Source: Labrys sp. KNU-23
Lineage (GTDB): Bacteria; Pseudomonadota; Alphaproteobacteria; Rhizobiales; Labraceae
Direction: 5' to 3'
Length of the DNA stretch: 64,000 bases
NCBI RefSeq assembly: GCF_008330945.1
Contig: NZ_CP043489.1
Location: forward strand, 682,001 to 746,000
In this document: one piece after another, positions 26,876 to 35,314 of the stretch
How positions within the stretch are numbered: the first letter of the stretch is position 1
Layout of the letters: each line of letters begins with the position of its first letter
The notes under the pieces: generated by a model
Told to the model about the DNA's origin: nothing
The model's input: the letters and a program-made list of their open reading frames with translations, nothing else
Database searches by the model: none
Made by a program: the position numbers and the translations under genes

Positions 26876-28243
26876 TCACCCCTTGGCCGGCACACCGGCG
26901 TCGAGATTGTCGATGCCGCCGGCCTGGTTGTAGCGGGCCTCGTCGAGGATGCCCTGGCGCTTGGAGACCAGCAGCGGCACCAGGGCCTGACCGGCGACGT
27001 TGACCGCCGTGCGGCCCATGTCGAGGATCGGGTCGATGGCGAGCAGCAGGCCGACGCCGGAGAGCGGCAGGCCGAGGGTCGACAGCGTCAGGGTCAGCAT
27101 CACGGTGGCACCGGTGAGGCCCGCGGTGGCGGCCGAACCGATCACCGAGACGAACACGATCAGCGCGTAATGCTCGATGCCGAGCGGGATCTGGTAGAAC
27201 TGGGCCACGAAGATCGCCGAAATCGCCGGATAGATCGCCGCGCAGCCATCCATCTTGGTGGTCGAGCCGAGCGGTACGGCAAAGGCGGCATATTCACGGG
27301 GCACGCCGAGGCTGCGCTCCGTCACCGCCTCGGTGACCGGCATGGTGCCGACCGAGGAGCGCGAGACGAAGGCAAGCTGGATCGCCGGCCAGGCGCCCGC
27401 AAAGAAGCGGGCCGGGCTCAGCCCGTGCAGGATCAGGAGCAACGGGTAGACGATGAGCAGGACGATAGCGAGGCCGATATAGATGGCGAGGGCATACCAG
27501 GAAAGCTGCCCCAGCGTCTGCCAGCCATATTGCGCCACAGCCTTGCCGAGCAGGCCGATCGTGCCGACCGGGGTGAGGCGGATGACCCACCACAGGATCT
27601 TGCGAACGATGGCGAGCAGCGACTCGTTGAAGGTGAGGAAGGGATTGGCCCGCTCGCCGACGCTCAGGGCCGCCACGCCGACCGCAATGGCGATGACCAG
27701 GATCTGCAGCACGTTGAACTGCAGCGACGTCGAGGCGGCGCCGTCAACGAGCTTGGTCGAAGCCTGGATGCCAAAGATGTTGGCGGGCACCAGGCCCTTG
27801 AGGAAGTCGAGCCAGGAGCCGGTGGTGGCAGGCGCCTTGGCGGTCTCCGCCAGTACGCTCGAATGCAGGCCCGGCTGGATGATCAGGCCGAGGGCGATAC
27901 CAATCAGCACGGCGATCAGGGCCGTGATGGCGAACCATAAGAGCGTCTGCCAGACCAGCGCCGCGGCATTCGACAATTTGCGCAGGTTACCGATCGAGGC
28001 AACGATGGCCGTAAAGACCAGGGGCGGCACCAGGGCATAGAGCAGCTGGACGAAGATCGAGGCAATCGTCGTCAGCGTCTGCACCAGCCAGTTCGGATTG
28101 CCTGCCGCATCCGCCCCGAGCGAGCGGGCGTAAAGGCCGAGCGCCAGCCCCACCACCATGGCGGCGAGCACCTGGAAACCGAAGGAGGCATAGAAGGGCT
28201 TGGCTGCCGCCGCTTGAGGGCCGGAGGAGGTTGCCATGTTCAT
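26876..28243 (-). CDS. Dicarboxylate/amino acid:cation symporter (DAACS family)
   Basis: 455 residues, with about eight membrane helices and two re-entrant loops. The family signature SRSSVGTMPVTEAV (hairpin 1) and PLGSTTKMDGCAAIYP (helix 7 with the sodium site) are visible, as is GSAATAGLTGATVMLTLTLS (hairpin 2). Relatives take up glutamate, aspartate, C4-dicarboxylates or cystine; the substrate here is open. The ATG at 28243 is preceded by an AT-rich promoter region with a perfect 9-base inverted repeat (28276-28296), so tight regulation is likely. No regulator gene is adjacent. Confidence 0.92.
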   Translation of the reverse strand: MNMATSSGPQAAAAKPFYASFGFQVLAAMVVGLALGLYARSLGADAAGNPNWLVQTLTTIASIFVQLLYALVPPLVFTAIVASIGNLRKLSNAAALVWQTLLWFAITALIAVLIGIALGLIIQPGLHSSVLAETAKAPATTGSWLDFLKGLVPANIFGIQASTKLVDGAASTSLQFNVLQILVIAIAVGVAALSVGERANPFLTFNESLLAIVRKILWWVIRLTPVGTIGLLGKAVAQYGWQTLGQLSWYALAIYIGLAIVLLIVYPLLLILHGLSPARFFAGAWPAIQLAFVSRSSVGTMPVTEAVTERSLGVPREYAAFAVPLGSTTKMDGCAAIYPAISAIFVAQFYQIPLGIEHYALIVFVSVIGSAATAGLTGATVMLTLTLSTLGLPLSGVGLLLAIDPILDMGRTAVNVAGQALVPLLVSKRQGILDEARYNQAGGIDNLDAGVPAKG

Positions 28244-28275
28244 TCTCTTGCAATGTGTCGATGAAAATATAACAC

Positions 28276-28296
28276 AAAGTATATGTTATATACTTT
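28276..28296. promoter_or_regulatory. Operator-like palindrome upstream of the symporter gene
   Basis: AAAGTATAT, GTT, ATATACTTT: perfect 9-base arms with a 3-base centre in an AT-rich island in otherwise GC-rich DNA, 33 bases upstream of the start codon. Size and symmetry suit a dimeric helix-turn-helix repressor of GntR or similar type; the regulator is unknown. Confidence 0.65.
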
Positions 28297-28378
28297 CATT
28301 ATCCATACCATGGGTGGATTTGAAAGAAAACTACAGCAGAGACAAAGCAGTCACACCCCTCTTGCAGGGCTCGCCATC

Positions 28379-28460
28379 GGGATCGCAGGCGTCCTCGCCT
28401 GCTCTTGGAACCACCGCGTGGGCCGGAAAGGAAGGTGCAGGCGAGGACGCCTGCGATCCC
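28379..28460. repeat. Inverted repeat with perfect 24-base arms
   Basis: Arms 28379-28402 and 28437-28460 are exact reverse complements, beginning GGGATCGCAGGC and ending GCCTGCGATCCC. It lies 5 bases past the P450 stop, in the gap between the P450 and symporter genes. A related element with 14-base arms is at 30971-31054, and looser relatives are at 35265 and 60145. Confidence 0.85.
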
Positions 28461-28464
28461 AGGG

Positions 28465-29736
28465 TTACCAACTCAACTCCAGCGCCTTCAACCCGTGGAA
28501 ATGGTAGGTGTCGGCATAAACCGGCGTCCCTTCCAGCCGCAGGCCGGGCAGACGTTCGAACAGGATCGGCACCGCCACTTCCAGCTCCAGCCGCGCCAGG
28601 GGGGCGCCCACGCAGAAATGAATGCCGCCGCCGAAGCTGACATGGGGCGGGCGCTGCCGCGTCGTCAGGAAACGCTCGGGCTCCTCGAAGCGGGCTGGGT
28701 CGTGGTTGGCGGCACCGAGCAGCAGGCCGATCTCATCGCCCTTGCGGAAGGTGGCCGGCCCCAGCGTGACGTCCTCCAGCGCATAGCGCTTGAACATGTG
28801 GAGCGGCGGATCGAAGCGCAGCATTTCCTCCACCAAGCCCTCGCCGCCCGCCAGCACCGCCTCGCGATCAAGACCGGCCTGCAGGATGGACTTCACGCCA
28901 TTGCCGATGGCGTGCACCGTGGCCTCATGCCCGGCATTGAGCAGGAGGATGCAGGTGGAGATCAGTTCCTCCTCGCTGAGCCGATCACCCTCGGCTTCGA
29001 CGGCGATGAGATGGCTGATGAGATCGTCACGCGGCTCGGCTCGCCGCCGCACGACATAGCCGCGCAGGAAGGCGGAGAAATCCTGAGCTGCCGCAACGGC
29101 TTGGTCCTCGATGCTGCGGCTGCGGCTGAACTGATACATCGCCACCATGCGGTGCGACCAGTCGAGCAGTTGCGGCGCCATCTCGACCGGTACGCCCAGG
29201 AGCTCGGCAATCAGGATCACCGGGATCGGCGTGGCGAAGGCCCCGATCAGATCGACCCTGCCCTGCCCCTCGAAACCATCGATCAATTGGTTGGCAAGCG
29301 CCGCGATCCGCGGCCTCAGACGCTCGACCTGCCGGGTGACGAAGGCCCGGTTGACCAAGGTGCGCAGCCTGGTGTGAACAGGCGGCTCGCGCTCCAGCAT
29401 GGAATGGGCATCGACGGCATCGAAGGGCGCCAGATGGGGCTGCGGCTCCGGCCAGCCGAGTTCGGCACGGCTGGCCACATGGAGCACTTCGCGCCCGAAG
29501 CGCTTGTCGCGGAAGAGGTCGAACACCATCTGGTGCGAGGCCGCGCACCAGCAGCCATACTCCTCCCAGAAGAACAGAGGGCAGGCTTCGCGAATGGCCT
29601 GATAGGCAGGATAGGGATGCTGCACGAAGGCCGCATCGGTGGGGCTGAGCGACACGGCCGCACTGATGGCATCGATGCTAAGGCTGGATGGCAGAGACAT
29701 GCCGAAAGGGGTAGGAGATTCCTGCGGCAATGTCAT
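28465..29736 (-). CDS. Cytochrome P450
   Basis: 423 residues, the usual bacterial class I length without fused redox domains. The heme-ligand loop FGGGIHFCVGAPLARLE places the ligand at Cys375. ExxR is at 304-307 (EEML-R). The oxygen-activating I-helix motif is AGHEAT at 268-273, with the conserved threonine present. The FG-loop and substrate sites do not reveal a substrate. No ferredoxin or reductase gene lies nearby, so electrons must come from partners elsewhere. It diverges from an aminotransferase gene, with 59 bases between start codons. An ATG 36 bases downstream (MSLPSSLS) is an alternative start. Confidence 0.93.
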   Translation of the reverse strand: MTLPQESPTPFGMSLPSSLSIDAISAAVSLSPTDAAFVQHPYPAYQAIREACPLFFWEEYGCWCAASHQMVFDLFRDKRFGREVLHVASRAELGWPEPQPHLAPFDAVDAHSMLEREPPVHTRLRTLVNRAFVTRQVERLRPRIAALANQLIDGFEGQGRVDLIGAFATPIPVILIAELLGVPVEMAPQLLDWSHRMVAMYQFSRSRSIEDQAVAAAQDFSAFLRGYVVRRRAEPRDDLISHLIAVEAEGDRLSEEELISTCILLLNAGHEATVHAIGNGVKSILQAGLDREAVLAGGEGLVEEMLRFDPPLHMFKRYALEDVTLGPATFRKGDEIGLLLGAANHDPARFEEPERFLTTRQRPPHVSFGGGIHFCVGAPLARLELEVAVPILFERLPGLRLEGTPVYADTYHFHGLKALELSW

Positions 29737-29795
29737 CGCCTGCGTGACAGGAAATCCACTTGCGTGCCCTGTGCGCCGCAGGCATTTAGGGGCCC

Positions 29796-30965
29796 ATGAG
29801 CACGCTGCCCGCCATCAATCCCAATCTCCTCGACACCGCCACTCCGCCGATCCCGGAGGCGCAGGCCTGGGCACGCGCCTATGACGGTGCGGCCGGCCCG
29901 CTGATCGACCTCTCGCAGGCGGTCCCGGGCTACCCACCGCATGCGGAGCTGCTGGAGCGGCTCGGCCGCAATGCCAGTGCGGCGTCGAGTGCCAGCTATG
30001 GTCCGATCGAGGGCGATACGGTGCTGCGCCAGGCCTATGCCGCGCATGTTTCCAGCCTCTATGGCGGCACGGTTGACTGGCAGACCGTCTCGATCACCAC
30101 CGGCTGCAACCAGGCGTTCTTCGTCGCGGCCCTGGCGGTGGCCAAGGCGGGGGATTCCATCCTGCTGCCGAGCCCCTGGTACTTCAACCACAAGATGACG
30201 CTCGACATGCTCGGCATCGAGGCACGGGCCTTGTCCTGCCCGCCCGAGAACGGCTTCGTGCCGGATGTCGAGAGCGCTGCCGAACTGATCGATCCCACCA
30301 CGCGGGCTATCCTGCTGGTCACGCCCAACAATCCGACCGGCGCCGTCTATCCGCCTGAAACCATCGAAGCCTTTGCCCGCCTGTGCCGGGATCGCGGCCT
30401 CTTCCTCATCCTGGACGAGACCTATCGCGACTTCGTCACCGGCCGCCCGCACGGACTCATCGCTTCCGGTGATTTCGACAACACCTTGATCTATCTCTAT
30501 TCCTTCTCGAAGAGCTACTGCATTCCCGGCCATCGGCTTGGCGCACTCGTCGCCACCCCCGCCGTAGCGGCCGAAGTCGGCAAGGTTCTCGACACGCTGC
30601 AGATCTGTGCACCGCGCACAGCCCAGACCCCCGTCGCCTGGGCCATCGACGGCCTGACCGAATGGCGCGAAGCCAACCGCCTGGAGATCGACAAGCGTGC
30701 CGCCAGCTTTAGGGCGGCCTTCGAAGGCATCAATGGCTGGCGGATCGACGCGATGGGTGCCTATTTCGCCTTCCTGCACCATCCCTTCCATGGCCATACC
30801 GCGGCGAGCGTGGTGAAGGAACTGGTGGAGAAGGCTGGGGTGCTCTGCCTGCCCGGCCCCTATTTCGGTCCCGGCCTGGAGGGGCATATGCGGGTCGCCT
30901 TCGCCAATGCCGGCGTGGAGCAGCTGCAAGCCCTGCGCGAACGCTTCCAGCGTTTCGGCGGATAG
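29796..30965 (+). CDS. PLP-dependent class I/II aminotransferase
   Basis: 389 residues, fold-type I. The PLP lysine is Lys239 in SFSKSYCIPGHRLG, with Arg247 as phosphate or substrate contact. NNPTG at 178-182 and DETY at 207-210 complete the cofactor site. The best fit is the aspartate/tyrosine/aromatic aminotransferase group; the exact substrate is unknown. It is divergent from the P450 gene and shares a short promoter region with it, which suggests a joint pathway but does not prove one. A palindromic element begins 6 bases after the stop. Confidence 0.9.
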   Translation: MSTLPAINPNLLDTATPPIPEAQAWARAYDGAAGPLIDLSQAVPGYPPHAELLERLGRNASAASSASYGPIEGDTVLRQAYAAHVSSLYGGTVDWQTVSITTGCNQAFFVAALAVAKAGDSILLPSPWYFNHKMTLDMLGIEARALSCPPENGFVPDVESAAELIDPTTRAILLVTPNNPTGAVYPPETIEAFARLCRDRGLFLILDETYRDFVTGRPHGLIASGDFDNTLIYLYSFSKSYCIPGHRLGALVATPAVAAEVGKVLDTLQICAPRTAQTPVAWAIDGLTEWREANRLEIDKRAASFRAAFEGINGWRIDAMGAYFAFLHHPFHGHTAASVVKELVEKAGVLCLPGPYFGPGLEGHMRVAFANAGVEQLQALRERFQRFGG

Positions 30966-30970
30966 AAAAC

Positions 30971-31054
30971 CTGGGATCGCAGGCATCTCTGCATGCTCTC
31001 GGAAACGCTGCATTTGTTGTTGAGGAAGGGCAGGCTGGAAGCCTGCGATCCCAG
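30971..31054. repeat. Inverted repeat, GGGATCGCAGGC family
   Basis: CTGGGATCGCAGGC (30971-30984) and GCCTGCGATCCCAG (31041-31054) are perfect 14-base arms around a 56-base interior. Same outer sequence as the element at 28379. It lies between the aminotransferase and prmA. Confidence 0.8.
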
Positions 31055-31119
31055 CAAACAACATTGCGATAATCGCGATTTCCGTTGCCCTTCGGCGGCT
31101 GGCGCGATAGCCAAGCGAC

Positions 31120-32043
31120 ATGCTCGAAGGTCTTCATCCCAACAATCCCACCCATGTCGCGCGTATCGTCACCGACGAGATGCGCGCCCGTCGCATCGCC
31201 GACCTGCTCGGCGAGAGCTTCGATCCCACGGAAACGGCAATTGCCGCCTTCGAAAGGGAAGACGGCACGGCCAAGCCTCCCTGGCTGGTCGAGGTCTATT
31301 TCCGCATCGAGCCGGATGAAGCTTCCGTCAGGGACCTGATCGCGCTGGCGGCCGGCCCTGACATCGAGGTGATCTTCGACGTTTTCGGCGACAAGGATTG
31401 GGTCGCCGCCTCCCTGGAAGGCCTCGCGCCGGTCAGCGCAGGCCGCTTCACCGTCCATGGCAGCCATGATCGACAGCACGTGCCCGGGAACACCATCGGC
31501 ATCGAGATCGAGGCGGCGCTCGCCTTCGGCACCGGCCATCACGGCACCACGCGCGGCTGCCTCCTCGCTCTGGACGATCTTCTCAAGCGCAAGCGCCCAA
31601 ACCGGCCACTCGATATCGGCACCGGCACCGGCGTGCTCGCCATCGCGGCCGCCCGCGCCCTGCGCCTGCGCGTCCTGGCTTCCGACATCGATCCGATCGC
31701 CATCGCCACCGCGCGCAACAATATCCGCTTCAACAAGGCCGGAGCCTATGTGGAGAGCTTCGTGGCGCGCGGCACCACCGCGCGCGCCATGCAGACCAAC
31801 AAGCCATTCGACCTGGTCTTCGCCAACATCCTGATGGGCCCGCTGGTCCGTTTGGCAGCACCGATGAGCCGGCTGCTGGCGCCCGGCGCCACGGTGATCC
31901 TCTCAGGTTTGCTTCACTCCCACGCCAATGCCGCACTGGCCGCCTATCGCGCCCAGGGGCTGCATCTCATCCGCCAGATCAAGATCGACGAGTGGACGAC
32001 GCTGGTGCTGTCCTATGGCGGTGGCAAGCCCAAGAAGCTTTGA
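31120..32043 (+). CDS. prmA: Ribosomal protein L11 methyltransferase
   Basis: 307 residues. SAM-dependent enzyme that methylates lysines and the N-terminus of ribosomal protein L11. PrmA hallmarks are FGTGHHGTTRGCL at 136-148, the SAM-binding DIGTGTGVLAI from 165, and FANILMGPL further on, plus a PrmA-type N-terminal domain. A conserved gene of high certainty. Its position next to an M24 aminopeptidase is common in Rhizobiales. Confidence 0.94.
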   Translation: MLEGLHPNNPTHVARIVTDEMRARRIADLLGESFDPTETAIAAFEREDGTAKPPWLVEVYFRIEPDEASVRDLIALAAGPDIEVIFDVFGDKDWVAASLEGLAPVSAGRFTVHGSHDRQHVPGNTIGIEIEAALAFGTGHHGTTRGCLLALDDLLKRKRPNRPLDIGTGTGVLAIAAARALRLRVLASDIDPIAIATARNNIRFNKAGAYVESFVARGTTARAMQTNKPFDLVFANILMGPLVRLAAPMSRLLAPGATVILSGLLHSHANAALAAYRAQGLHLIRQIKIDEWTTLVLSYGGGKPKKL

Positions 32044-32070
32044 GGATGCACGACTCTAAACGATAAGAAC

Positions 32071-32217
32071 CCCTTCTCCCCTTGCGGGTGTCGTCAACTC
32101 TCTTGAGTTGACTAGGGGTTCCGGCAGGGGGATGAGGGGAGCAACACAACCTTGCCGGCTTGGCGCCAACACCCCTCATCCGGCTGCCGCCACCTTCTCC
32201 CGCAAGGGGAGAAGGAA
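32071..32217. repeat. Inverted pair of 'CCTTCTCCCC' repeats with nested palindrome
   Basis: Unit one starts CCCTTCTCCCCTTGCGGG and ends GGGATGAGGGG; unit two is its inverted partner ending GGGGAGAAGG. Unit one is interrupted by a palindrome GTCAACTCTCTTGAGTTGAC at 32092-32111. It lies between prmA and pepP. Confidence 0.82.
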
Positions 32218-32239
32218 CTTATACTTCAAGGGTGATCAA

Positions 32240-34051
32240 ATGGCTTTTCAGTCCTTCGACGAAATTTCCCAGCCCAGCCTCGGTCCGTCCCGCGCGGCGG
32301 CGTTGCGCAGCAAGCTCGCCGCCTCGGGCCTCGACGGCTTCGTGGTCCCCCGTTCGGACGAACACCAGAACGAATATTGCCCGCCCTCGGAAGAGCGCCT
32401 CGCCTGGCTCACCGGTTTTGCGGGATCCGCCGGCATCGCCATCGTCCTGAAGGATCAGGCTTCGATTTTCGTCGATGGCCGTTACACCGTGCAGGTGCGT
32501 GAGCAGGTGGACACCTCGACATACACGCCGCGCCACCTCATCGAAGAGCCGCCGGAGAAGTGGCTCGGCACGGTGCTCAAGCCTGGCATGAAGCTCGGCT
32601 ATGATCCGCGTCTTCAATCGATGAACGAGGTCGAGCGCCTTCGCACCGCCTGCGAGAAGGCCGGCGCAAGTCTCGTTGCCGTCACGGAAAATCTGATCGA
32701 CGCCATCTGGACGGATCGTCCTGCCCCACCCCTCGCCCAGATCGTCCTGCACGATGTCGCTCTGGCTGGCGAGAGCGTCTCCTCCAAGGTTGAGCGCCTG
32801 CAGGCCAAGCTGCGCGAGCAGAAGATCGACGCCGTCTTCACCAACGATGCCCATGCCTCCGCCTGGCTGTTCAATATCCGTGGCGGCGACGTCTCCCACA
32901 CGCCCCTGCCCCTCTCCTACGCACTGGTGCCAGCCGAGGGGCAGCCAACCTTGTTCGCCGATGGCCGCAAATTCTCCAACGCTGTGCGAGACGATCTCGC
33001 CCAGCACATGGCGATCGCGGAGCCGCGCCAGATCGAAGCCGTGCTGGCTTCGAGCGTGAAGGGCAAGACGGTGCGGCTCGATCCCGGCATGGTAGTCGAG
33101 CATTTCGCCACCTTGGTCGAACGGGCAGGCGGCAAGGTGCAGAAGGGCGGCGATCCCGTGGCTCTACTGCGCGCCGTCAAGAATGAGGCGGAGCGCGCCG
33201 GTGCGAGGGCCGCCCATATTCGCGATGGCGTCGCCTTCGTGAATTTCCTTGCCTGGTTCGAGCAGGCCGTGCCCGGCGGCAAGGAAACCGAGATCTCGGT
33301 GGCGGAGGCTCTGGAAGGCTTCCGCGAGGGCACCGGTGTCCTGAAGGATCTCTCCTTCCCCTCGATCTCCTCGGCCGGGCCGAACGCCGCCTTGCCGCAT
33401 TATCGCGTCAGCCACGCCAGCAACCGGCCGGTGACGCCGGGCTTCTTCCTGATCGACTCAGGCGCGCAATATGTCGACGGCACCACCGACATCACCCGCA
33501 CCATCGCGGTGGGCGAGGTCTCGCCTGAGATGAAGGACCGCTACACCCGCGTGCTCAAGGGGCACATCGCCATTTCCCTGGCGCGCTTCCCCAAGGGCGC
33601 CTCGGGCGCCCAGCTCGACAGCTTCGCCCGCGCTGCGCTCTGGGAGATCGGCACCGATTTCGACCATGGCACCGGCCATGGCGTCGGCTCCTATCTCTCC
33701 GTGCATGAAGGGCCGCAGCGCATCTCCAAGCTCGGCACCACGCCGCTGGAAGTCGGCATGCTCCTGTCCAACGAGCCGGGCTATTACCGGGTCGGCGCCT
33801 TCGGCGTGCGCATCGAGAACCTCGTCCTGGTCGAAGAGATCACCATCGAGGGTGCCGAGCGAACCATGTATGGCTTCGAGACACTCACCCTTGCCCCCAT
33901 CGATACCAGGCCGATCGAGCTTTCCCTGCTCACGCAGCGGGAAATCGATTGGCTCAACGCCTATCACGCTCAAGTGCGCGAGACGCTGGGGCCCCTGCTC
34001 GACGAACCGGAACGCCAGTGGCTGGATGAGGTGACGCAGGCGATCGGGTGA
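32240..34051 (+). CDS. pepP: Xaa-Pro aminopeptidase (M24B family)
   Basis: 603 residues, metal-dependent peptidase removing N-terminal residues next to proline. This is the long three-domain type: two creatinase-like N-terminal domains (GFVVPRSDEHQNEYCPPSEERL; SAWLFNIRG) and a C-terminal pita-bread domain. Metal ligands are visible: Asp406 in LIDSG, Asp417 in TTDITRT, His480 in GTGHGVG, and glutamates in NEPGYY and IENLV. The ATG at 32240 follows AAGGGTGA; the frame upstream runs through a repeat and is not coding. Confidence 0.94.
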   Translation: MAFQSFDEISQPSLGPSRAAALRSKLAASGLDGFVVPRSDEHQNEYCPPSEERLAWLTGFAGSAGIAIVLKDQASIFVDGRYTVQVREQVDTSTYTPRHLIEEPPEKWLGTVLKPGMKLGYDPRLQSMNEVERLRTACEKAGASLVAVTENLIDAIWTDRPAPPLAQIVLHDVALAGESVSSKVERLQAKLREQKIDAVFTNDAHASAWLFNIRGGDVSHTPLPLSYALVPAEGQPTLFADGRKFSNAVRDDLAQHMAIAEPRQIEAVLASSVKGKTVRLDPGMVVEHFATLVERAGGKVQKGGDPVALLRAVKNEAERAGARAAHIRDGVAFVNFLAWFEQAVPGGKETEISVAEALEGFREGTGVLKDLSFPSISSAGPNAALPHYRVSHASNRPVTPGFFLIDSGAQYVDGTTDITRTIAVGEVSPEMKDRYTRVLKGHIAISLARFPKGASGAQLDSFARAALWEIGTDFDHGTGHGVGSYLSVHEGPQRISKLGTTPLEVGMLLSNEPGYYRVGAFGVRIENLVLVEEITIEGAERTMYGFETLTLAPIDTRPIELSLLTQREIDWLNAYHAQVRETLGPLLDEPERQWLDEVTQAIG

Positions 34052-34183
34052 AGATGGAAAGCAAGTCTTCAGGGCCCCCTTTAAGGAATTGGCTCTGAAG
34101 TTCAGATGGGGCGGTGCCCCCTCATCCAGCCTTTCCCCTGTTTGTTCGAAACACCTAAAAAGCGGTGGTCTCGTCCCCTCCGC

Positions 34184-34486
34184 TCACCCCATCGCCATCC
34201 GCAGCAGCACTACGCTCACCACGCCGACCGCAATGGTGACGAGCAGCGGCATGCGGGTGGCAGAAACGGCGGTGATGCCGGCGGCGATGGTTTCGGCCGG
34301 CCCGGTCGCCAGGGCCACCGGCGCGATCACGGACACCAGCACTGCCGCCGGGATGGCGTCGAAGGCAACCTTGGTGCGGCCCGCCAGAGCGAGGCGGCCG
34401 GCCAGGAAGATGCCGGCGATGCGGGTGACGTAGGTCACCAAGGCCATGGTGAGGATGGCCGCCACCGTATGGGGATCAAACGACAT
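34184..34486 (-). CDS. azlD: AzlD-type branched-chain amino acid exporter subunit
   Basis: 100 residues, three or four membrane helices, with the AzlD start pattern TMALVTYVTRIAGIFLAGR. It forms the small subunit of a two-component exporter with AzlC. Its start overlaps the azlC end by 11 bases, so the two are coupled. Confidence 0.88.
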   Translation of the reverse strand: MSFDPHTVAAILTMALVTYVTRIAGIFLAGRLALAGRTKVAFDAIPAAVLVSVIAPVALATGPAETIAAGITAVSATRMPLLVTIAVGVVSVVLLRMAMG

Positions 34487-35195
34487 CGATGGCCTCCTTG
34501 GCGTCGAGCTTGCTACGGCCGGGATGGCCCGTCAGGAAGGCAGCCAGAATGCCCGCCAGGGCCCCGGCTGGCACATGCCAGGGCGCGCCGACCTTCAGAT
34601 AGACCAGCGCCGCCACCACGGCGCTGGTGAGGATGGTCGCTGCCGAGCTGCGCCCTTCCCAAAAGCCGGCGATCAGCCCGATGAACAGGGCCGTGAAGGC
34701 GAAATCGGCGCCATAGCGGGCGGGATCGCCCAGAAGCTGGCCGACGAGCCCGCCCGCCGTGCTCCACAGCGCCCAATTGAGATAGAAGAACACCGACATG
34801 GCGAAATAATAGGTCGGCGTCAGCTCGGCCCGCGCAGCCCGGCGCTCGGACATCGCCCAGTTCTCGTCGGCCATCATGAAGAAGCCGAGAAAACGCTGGG
34901 CGGGCGAGAACAGCGCCGTCTTAGGCGTTAGCGAGGCCCCCATCAGGATATGGCGGCAATTGATCAGCAGCGTGCCGAAGGCCAAAGTGAGGATGGAAAC
35001 CGGCTGCACCCATTGTTCGAGCGCCGCAAATTGCGCGCTGCCGGCAAACACGGTGAAGGACATCAGCGCAATCTCGGCCGGCGACAGACCCTTGGAGACG
35101 GCGATGGCGCCGAACAGGAAGCCGATCGGGATCGCCGCCAGGGCTGGCGGCGCGATATCGATCAGCGCGGAACGGATTTCGGAACGGGCAGACAA
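34476..35195 (-). CDS. azlC: AzlC-type branched-chain amino acid exporter subunit
   Basis: 239 residues with about six membrane segments. Family landmarks are IPIGFLFGAIAVSKGLSPAEIALMS, FAGSAQFAAL and NCRHILMGASL. It forms with AzlD an exporter for branched-chain amino acids or analogues. An AraC-type regulator lies directly upstream on the same strand (35315-36172), a usual neighbour for azlCD and a probable regulator. Confidence 0.9.
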   Translation of the reverse strand: MSARSEIRSALIDIAPPALAAIPIGFLFGAIAVSKGLSPAEIALMSFTVFAGSAQFAALEQWVQPVSILTLAFGTLLINCRHILMGASLTPKTALFSPAQRFLGFFMMADENWAMSERRAARAELTPTYYFAMSVFFYLNWALWSTAGGLVGQLLGDPARYGADFAFTALFIGLIAGFWEGRSSAATILTSAVVAALVYLKVGAPWHVPAGALAGILAAFLTGHPGRSKLDAKEAIDVV

Positions 35196-35264
35196 GGGAC
35201 AGCTCCTGATGGAGCACCCCGATTAAGCACAATCCAATCACCGGTCTTGGACAAAAGTTGCATC

Positions 35265-35314
35265 GGGAGTGTCAGCCTCTGGCTGACATTTGTCGGCGGG
35301 AGGCCGGCACTCCC
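35265..35314. repeat. Small palindromic element between azlC and the AraC gene
   Basis: GGGAGTGTCAGCCTCTGGCTGACA then GTCGGCGGGAGGCCGGCACTCCC: the outer GGGAGTG and CACTCCC pair, and GTCAGCC pairs with GGCTGAC inside. Loosely like the GGGATCGCAGGC elements. Confidence 0.6.
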
